Assembly: GCF_032118995.1 (NCBI RefSeq)
Contig: NC_092663.1
Span: forward strand, 1,302,001 to 1,366,000
From: Asterias amurensis
Taxonomy: Eukaryota > Echinodermata > Asteroidea > Forcipulatida > Asteriidae
DNA length: 64,000 nucleotides
Direction: 5' to 3'
Numbering within the stretch: position 1 is the stretch's first letter; every line of letters starts with the position of its first letter. Below the pieces are notes generated by a model. That model was not told the DNA's origin and did no database searches. It saw only the letters and a program-made list of their open reading frames with translations. The translations under genes and the position numbers were made by a program. Below are positions 56,961 to 64,000 of the stretch, one piece after another.

Positions 56961-57018
56961 CTTCGTGTTTGTTCACAAACACTTAATGTCTAGTTTTTAT
57001 TATTATTATTATTATTAT

Positions 57019-59895
57019 TCTTTGTTTCTCGCCAAAACCCCATTGCATTTGTACACGTTTTTTCTTTAAGCCTAATCTCCCAAACCATAATACGAAAGAG
57101 TGAGTTTATTATACCATATTGTAGCTTAGAACATAAGCTTTACTTTAAATGTAAAAAAAATTGAAAATCTTAATTAATTAACCACGTAATCTTCATTTGA
57201 ATATAACTGGATGCAGTCGCTTCAATGTTATTGTTAAATATTCTCTTTGGTAAATGCCATACAGTATGTACCTATCATGAGTTGTGACTTCTTGAGATGA
57301 GTATACGCATTTGAATATAACTGGATGCAGTCGCTTCCATGTTATTGTTAAACATTCTCTATGGTAAATGCAATTCAGTATGTACCTATCATGAGTTGTG
57401 ACTTCTTGAGAGAAGTCTACTCAAGTCTCCTTTTGTTGTTTTTCTACTTACGTTCTGGACCACAGCGAATTCTCTTTTTATTCGTTTCCTAACCGAGTTC
57501 TGGACGTACACGAAGGCATAGGGTTTTCGTTTAACGAACGTGCGCAATTGAATAGGGGTTTTTGACGACGACGACACACCATCGTGTCCACACATTCTAC
57601 CTCCATGTTTACACTAAACTTAAACAGTTTGAAGATAATGATAGTTGAAAGCTTCCCTTAACATATTACTTGCTGTGGTGTTGTAGTTTTTGAGAAATTA
57701 GTGAAAAAAATGTCAGCGTATGACTGGGACCGAGTTGGTTTGGGACCGAGTTGACCGGCTTCGTTTCAGGCGACGAGCGTGGACGACGAAAATAGAACGC
57801 CAGGGATTTTGAATCATTTACGGGTGAAGTCACCTTGTTTGCGCCGGGGACCATTTGTCTAAACTAATTCAAGTATTTCGCTTTCTTTTCGGAAATTATA
57901 CCATGACATACAAAAACTCTTTGGCAGGAATACAAAAGCAGCGATTTTATTATGCTGACGTTTCTCTTGTGGTTGAGTGGGTCATTTGTATAAAGCTGCT
58001 TATAATAAATAGGCAAAACATTTTGCTTTATAAAAATGCATAAATTGAGCAGAATAGTGGCTTAATGTTATAGAGCTGCTTATATAATCAATAGGCAAAA
58101 CATTTTGCTTTAAAATAAATTGCAGATCAGCAGAATACCTTGATTCACAACTTGTACTTGTATTTGCTGTGTTTAGCTGCTTTTTGTGTTTAAAAATCTT
58201 TAGTGTAGTTTGGTCCAGGGCCAATGGCTTTTAAAGGAAAGAATCGCAGCGCTTGCGTAATCATGGAATTGTGCTTACGCTAAGCGTATTTAACAGCTTA
58301 GCAGGGAATGTGTTCTTGAGCGTCACAATTCGCAATAAAAAAAGCTACAGTTGCCTATGTGCTCAAGTCCTGTAAAACTGAAAACAACAGTGACTTAAAA
58401 ATTTGATTTGCAATCTCAGGATAATACCAGTGGTTTACTTACGTGCAAAAGTAGGCCGGGGCGACTAGTGTGCTTTAGTGTTAAAGTCGCGACTACAAAT
58501 TATTATTTGAGTTACGACTACAAATTATTATTTGAGTCGCGACTACTATTTTTCTCTACTCTGTTATAATCGTGCTCAAACGTTGACTACAAAAATTGTC
58601 CCGACTACCTGTCCAGTGAAATACTGGTTGTGTTGCTTCTTACTATTCGCAACATATAATATAACGTGCGCTTGCAACACTTTGCGGCACAAGTCTTGAG
58701 AATCCGTAATTTATCGCGGCAAGCGTCCAAGTTGGGTTTGAGGGGCGATTAGTCGAGTTTGTAAATTTCACTAGTCACCCAGGCCTATCATGATGGGAAC
58801 TTGCCTATTAAGGTTTTATCGCGAATTGCAAAATTTCAAGAGAGGGCGTTGCGAGCGCGAGTCGTACAAACTGCATAGTAACCGCCCCATATTCCTTCCC
58901 AAAATGCATTGCGGTTCTGAATCGCAATAAACCTTATGAAAAATCTTGTGCAAATGGGCCCAATGTCGTGCTCTGCTCTGGAAGCAAAGATTCAGTGCTT
59001 AGCAGAAGCAGTGAATTCTGCGCTTACGTCAAGCAAAATACACTGCTTAGCAGGGATTTCTTTTGTTTGTGTGCTTCCAAGCTCGCACATTTTATTCCGC
59101 GCATGCACATTAAGCCGAAAATGGTGATCGTAGGTGCAGAGTTTGGTGGTTACGAGTTCAGTAAAATCCACTCGAACAAGATCAAACATCAAACCACCAA
59201 CCAAATACAAGGATTTTATCATTAAGTAGTTTGTCACATGGCAATGGACTCTAAAGATACTAGCATGAACTCAAGAAACCAACCAAATTAAACAATCCTG
59301 AGTCAAATGCAAGTTTTTACATTATTCAACTAGGGACCACTTATCTTATATACCGCCCTCTATTGACAAGTGACTGAAAATCCTTGCAACACCATATCTC
59401 AAGGAGTGCAGGACCAATTTTTACACTGTAGTGAAGACTCCGTGGGGCATGGACATTAATTTTGAAAAACTGTGACATCAAGTTGACCTCTACTTCCAGG
59501 TCAACCGGAAGTGGGACCATATCTCAAGAGTTACACAACCGATTAAAAAAAATTCTTCAGTTATAGACTCCTTAGGACTTAAAATTTGTTGGGAAAAACC
59601 GTGACCTCATTTTGACCTCTTCTTCCGTGTCAACTGGAAGTGGGACCATATCTCAAGTACTATTCAACCGATTTTAAAACTTTTTTTCAGTTTTAGACCC
59701 CTTGGGCATTGGAGATACCGTGACCCCATGTCGACCTCTACTTTGGGTCAACCGGAAGTGGCACCATAACTCAAGACACTATTCAACAATTTCAAACTTT
59801 TTTTCAGTTATAGGCTCCTTGGTCATTTTAGCACATAATCCAAGCAAAAGAACACGGAACAGCTTTGTGTTTGTTCACAAACACCTAATGTCTAG
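57019..59895 (+). mobile_element. Helitron/Helentron-like element, copy 2
   Basis: From TCTTTGTTTCTCGCC to the palindrome at 59867-59884, seven bases and CTAG at 59892-59895. It is separated from copy 1 by a short TTATTATT run only. 2877 bp; it lacks the CCGG-site insertion. Confidence 0.72.
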
Positions 59896-59905
59896 TTATT
59901 ATTAT

Positions 59906-61895
59906 TCTTTGTTTCTCGCCAAAACCCCATTGCATTTGTACACGTTTTTTCTTTAAGCCTAATCTCCCTAACCATAATACGAAAGAGTGAGTTTATTATA
60001 CCAAGTTGTAGCTTAGAACATAAGCTTTACTCTAAATGCAAAACAAAATTAAAATCTTAATTAATTAACCACGTAATCTTCATTTGAATATAACTGGATG
60101 CAGTCGCTTCAATGCTATTCTTAAATATTCTCTTTGGTAAATGCCATACAGTATGTACCTATCATGAGTTGTGACTTCTTGAGATGAGTATACGCATTTG
60201 AATATAACTGGATGCAGTCGCTTCCATGTTATTGTTAAACATTCTGTATGGTAAATGCAATTCAGTATGTACCTATCATGAGTTTTGACTTCTTGAGAGA
60301 AGTCTACTCAAGTCTCCTTTTGTTGTTTTTCTACTTACGTTCTGGACCACAGCAAATTCTCCTTTTATTCGTTTCCTAACCGAGTTCTGGACGTACACGA
60401 AGGCATAGGGTTTTCGTTTAACGAACGTGCGCAATTGAATAGGGTTTTTTGACGACGACGACACACCACCGTGTCCACACATTTACACTAAACTAAAACA
60501 GTTTGAAGATAATGATAGTTAAAAGCTTCCCTTATTATATTACTTGCTGTGGTGTTGTAGTTTTTGAGAAATTAGTGAAAAAACTGTCAACGTATGACTG
60601 GGACCGAGTTGGTTTGGGACCGAGTTGACCGGCTTCGTTTCAGGCGACGAGCGTGAACGACGAAAATAGAATGCCAGGGATTTTGAATCATTTACGGGTG
60701 AAGTCACCTTGTTTGCGCCGGGGACCATTTGCCTAAACTAATTCAAGTATTTCGCTTTCTTTTCGGAAATTATACCATGACATACAAAAACTCTTTGGCA
60801 GGAATACAAAAGCAGCGATTTTATTATGCTGACGTTTCTCTTGTGGTTGAGTGGGTCATTTGTATAAAGCTGCTTATAATGAATAGGCAAAACATTTTGC
60901 TTTATAAAAAAGCATAAATTGAGCAGAATAGTGGCTTAATGTTATAGAGCTGCTTATATAATCAATAGGCAAAACACTTTGCTTTAAAATAAATTGCAGA
61001 TCAGCAGAATACCTTGATTCACAACTTGTACTTGTATTTGCTGTGTTTAGCTGCTTTTTGTGTTTAAAAATCTTTTAGTGTAGTTTGGTCCAGGGCCAAT
61101 GGCTTTTAAAGGAAAGAATCGCATCGCTTACGTAATCATGAAATTGAAAAAATCCACTCGAACAAGATCAAACATCAAACCACCAACCAAATACAAGGAT
61201 TTTATCCTTAAGTAGTTTGTCACATGGCAATGGACTCTAAAGATACTAGCATGAACTCAAGAAACCAACCAAATCAAACAATCCTGAGTCAAATGCAAGT
61301 TTTTACATTATTCAACTAGGGACCACTTATCTTATATACCGCCCTCTATTGACGAGTAACTCAAAATCCTTGCAACACCATATCTCAAGAAGTGTAGGAC
61401 CAATTTTTACACTGTAGTGAAGACTCCGTGGGGCATGGACACTAATTTTGAAAAACTGTGACATCAAGTTGACCTCTACTTCCGGGTCAACCGGAAGTGG
61501 GACCATATCTCAAGAGTTACACAACCGATTAAAAAAAAAATTTCAGTTATAGACTCCTTAGGACTTAAAATTTGTTGGGAAAAACCGTGACCTCATTTTG
61601 ACCTCTTCTTCCGTGTCAACTGGAAGTGGGACCATATCTCAAGTACTATTCAACCGATTTTAAAACTTTTTTTCAGTTTTAGACCCCTTGGGCATTGGAG
61701 ATTAGCCTTAGGTTACCGTGACCCCATGTCGACCTCTACTTTGGGGTCAACCAGAAGTGGCACCATAACTCAAGACACTATTCAACATTTTCAAACTTTT
61801 TTTTCAGTTATAGGCTCCTTGGTCATTTTAGCACATAATCCAAGCAAAAGAACACGGAACAGCTTTGTGTTTGTTCACAAACACCTAATGTCTAG
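59906..61895 (+). mobile_element. Helitron/Helentron-like element, copy 3 (internally shortened)
   Basis: Starts TCTTTGTTTCTCGCC, ends with the same palindrome (61867-61884), seven bases and CTAG at 61892-61895. Relative to copy 2 about 890 bp are missing between the GCTTACGTAATCATG and AAATCCACTCGAACAAG phrases. The rest is very alike, so copies 2 and 3 are recent. Confidence 0.72.
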
Positions 61896-62002
61896 TTCAT
61901 GTTTGATGTCGCGTCAGATGTCAAATCGAAATCGAGGCAACCCTAACCCTAACCCTAACCCTAACCCTAACCCTAACCCTAACCCCCGACATCAAACATG
62001 AA
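61896..62002. repeat. telomere-type (CCCTAA)7 tract inside a 16-bp palindrome
   Basis: TTCATGTTTGATGTCG at 61896-61911 and its exact inverse at 61987-62002 frame seven perfect CCCTAA units at 61941-61982. It directly follows the CTAG end of copy 3. Confidence 0.95.
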
Positions 62003-62042
62003 TTATGCATACAATGTTTTTTTCACACGACCAAAGTCCATG
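62001..62042 (-). repeat. right arm of long-range inverted repeat
   Basis: AATTATGCATACAATGTTTT...ACGACCAAAGTCCATG, the inverse of 50505-50549. Confidence 0.85.
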
Positions 62043-62435
62043 ACGTACGTCCTCTACTGGGTCCTCTACTGGGTCTCCTTTTCCGTCTACCTGTTTTTGA
62101 GTTGGAAAGCATTGCACATGCTGCACTAGACTTGATTCAAATCTTAGTTCGCGGTTATTCTTCTGCATCTCAGCCACGAAAATGCCCCCCACATTTTATT
62201 CACGCGCCCTAACTCGCAATCTAATCGTAGGCCAAATGACGAAGAAAGATCACAAGAGGGCGCTGTTTGTAGCGGCTCTCAGGCAGGCAGGACGACTAAA
62301 AAGCCACGATCGAAGACTTGGAACCAAGTCTAATGCTGCACATGCGCGCACGAAGATCAAATTGTACTCAATCACTTGTCAGTTCAGCTTGATTCAGCGA
62401 AACTTCTCGAATGAACATATTTTGTATTGAAATGT
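62043..62435. other. intergenic, no gene seen
   Basis: Short open frames only, none recognisable. Confidence 0.4.
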
Positions 62436-62782
62436 TAAAGGCAGTGGACACTGTTGGTAATTACTTGGTAACGAGTAATGGGGAGATATTGATAGTATAA
62501 AACAATGTAAGAAACGGTTTCCTCTGAAGTAACGTTTTTCGAGAAAGAAGTAATTTTCAAAGAATTTGATTTCCAGACCTCAGAATAAGATTTTGAGGTC
62601 TCGAAATAATGCGTCTGGAAGCACACAGCTTCGCGTGACAAGGGAGTTTTTTCCTTCAATATTATCTCGCACCTTCGACGACCAATATTGAGCTCAAATT
62701 TTAAACAGGTTTGTTATTCTATACATATGTTGAGATACACCAAATGAGAAGACAATTACCAGTAGTGTCGATGTCTTTACAC
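62436..62782. repeat. family A MITE, right end worn
   Basis: TTAAAGGCAGTGGACACTGT at the left, ACAATTACCAGTAGTGTCGA at the right, and the central CAGACCTCAG / TGAGGTCTCG palindrome. Confidence 0.8.
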
Positions 62783-64000
62783 GTACATGGATCGTATGCA
62801 GACATGAACAGAAATAAACTTCCAAACTTACTACAAAATACTTGACTAAAAAAAACATTATTCGCAAGCATTACTCTTAAGATCATTTCAATTTTGCCAT
62901 CCATCTTCAATCTTCAATCTTCAATCCCTTTTCAGCTAGATAATATAGCTATAATGGTGTGGAAGTGACGTCACATGCAAAGTGCAAAGGTGAAGATGAG
63001 GTGGCTACAAGAAAAAAAAGACCGATAATGGACAATAAACTTAGATGAAGTAGATAAGACGTGTTTCAGATGAAAAGAACTGCATTTTCAAATATCATAT
63101 TGAAGCAGTTGCTCCGACAGGGTCTGTCTGCCTTCGTTTATAAATGCAGTCATGGACGCACAAATTTAGGTCATTAAAAAAAAAACAGTTTCATAAATCA
63201 TACTCTTTAATCAAGTCGCGCATACACATTTCAGCTATCCAGCAATGGTAGCTTGTGTACATAAACCACGTCATGTGCCATCGAACTGAGCTTTGTGCAT
63301 TCAATGGTAGACATGATGACAAGTCGTTGTAGGCGCTGCCTATTTCTGTTACAAACACACATTCTGCCATTCATGCAACAGTCACAGTGCGATTATACAC
63401 ATGCAACGGTCGTAGGTAGCGCGTAGCACCTTTAATATTGCCACTGACTCGCACACACATACTGGGATCGAGGATGAGTAGTAGCTACACCGCGCTTAAC
63501 AATAACCGACTTGATTTTAAGACTAACTCAATGGAAGCACCATTTTCGATGGCCGATTTAACCCCGCCCACACTGAGCAACAGCACAGCAACGAGAAAAT
63601 TGCACAATTTGGGTTTTCCCCACCCACTTTCCTATTACACCACACTATACAGAGAAAGAGTCCTATTACAATAGGGCTAGGTTTTCCCCGAGCACGCAAC
63701 GCATACACATCCCAGCCCAAACTTTGCACGTTTTCATGGTGTAACCACTATATCGGATATAAATTATGATATAGATTACAAAAGTTGCCATTAGTATTTT
63801 GCCAGTAATGCTAATTCTAAATCCAGACGGTTGACGACAGGCACAAAAAAAAATGTACCGGTAGTTAAATAATATTACAACGATGTTATTTCACTGAAGG
63901 CGAGGCTGAAAAAAAACATGGTGATGTCGCAACTTCCTTGAATTGTTTGCATCCTGTTTCCGTTAAGGTTTGTCTAGATCATGTTCACACAAACTATAAA
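62783..64000. other. intergenic, no gene seen
   Basis: Nothing coding. A short TTCAATC repeat lies at about 62906-62928. Confidence 0.4.

Larger units (their letters stand above)
50877..56993 (+). mobile_element. Helitron/Helentron-like element, copy 1 (with insertion)
   Basis: It begins TCTTTGTTTCTGCC, shares its body with copies 2 and 3, and ends with the 18-base palindrome GTGTTTGTTCACAAACAC (56965-56982), seven bases and CTAG. The combination of hairpin near the 3' end, CTAG end, no target duplication and TT/AT-rich site fits Helitron-type rolling-circle elements. The asymmetric inverted pair AGCTGTTCC / GGAACAGCT fits the Helentron branch. No Rep/helicase frame is present, so it is non-autonomous. 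A 2.4-kb TIR element sits inside at 51599-54009. Confidence 0.7.

Noticed and set aside
57389-57595. Frame MCGHDGVSSSSK..., also present at 60276-60482
   Set aside because: Its presence twice reflects the tandem copies of the Helitron-like element. No recognised domain, and copy 1 does not keep it.
62182-62430. Frame of 82 residues with basic stretch
   Set aside because: No recognisable family and no supporting signals.

Overview
The window looks like animal genomic DNA, most likely from an echinoderm and probably a sea star. The evidence is intron-rich genes with GT/AG junctions, a eukaryotic tRNA-Leu(AAG), a CCCTAA telomere-type tract, tRNA-derived SINEs, LINE 3' ends and very many short inverted-repeat elements. 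The sea-star assignment is inference from the general look of the repeats. No species can be named from the sequence alone. I saw no retrovirus, LTR element or Polinton.

Host genes. (1) 3462-4502(-): an intronless rhodopsin-class GPCR of 346 residues. (2) Three secreted fibrinogen-domain (FREP/ficolin-like) genes: FREP-1 at 16555-20379(-), FREP-2 at 23939-26508(+) and FREP-3 at 33447-36122(+). I rebuilt each as four coding exons, and all three share intron phases 1-0-1. Their fibrinogen modules match, but each has a different accessory segment: a charged C-terminal tail in FREP-1, a short Cys-rich N-terminus in FREP-2 and a GPGX-repeat stalk in FREP-3. FREP-1 and FREP-2 are head to head. (3) Two tandem paralogues at 37788-42372(-) and 46410-50256(-), each with seven coding exons. 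They encode secreted, probably GPI-anchored proteins with two DUF4430 (transcobalamin C-terminal-like) domains. They sit on an approximately 8-kb tandem duplication edged by the same minisatellite. (4) A tRNA-Leu(AAG) gene at 18776-18857(-) lies inside FREP-1 intron 1.

Repeats fill most of the rest. Family A is a MITE of about 380 bp with TTAAAGGCAGTGGACACT-type ends and a central hairpin; I count about 14 copies or fragments. Family B has ends like GGGCCCAATTTCATAGAGCT; about ten copies. A fold-back element with 42-bp tandem repeats in its arms lies at 28694-29630 and has a 6-bp target duplication.

The right end (50505-62042) is a composite mobile-DNA block. It holds three tandem Helitron/Helentron-like copies, each ending in a palindrome, seven bases and CTAG. 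The first copy carries a 2.4-kb element with perfect 40-bp terminal inverted repeats and a CCGG target duplication, inside which a captured LINE 3' end is tandemly repeated. The block ends beside a telomere-type tract held in a palindrome. Diverged 45/42-bp inverted repeats flank the whole 11.5-kb interval.

Functional reading (inference): the three FREP genes look like secreted pattern-recognition or lectin-type proteins diversifying by swapping their non-fibrinogen parts. The DUF4430 pair looks like a recent duplication of a cell-surface ligand-binding protein. Neither group has an operon-like link to the other.
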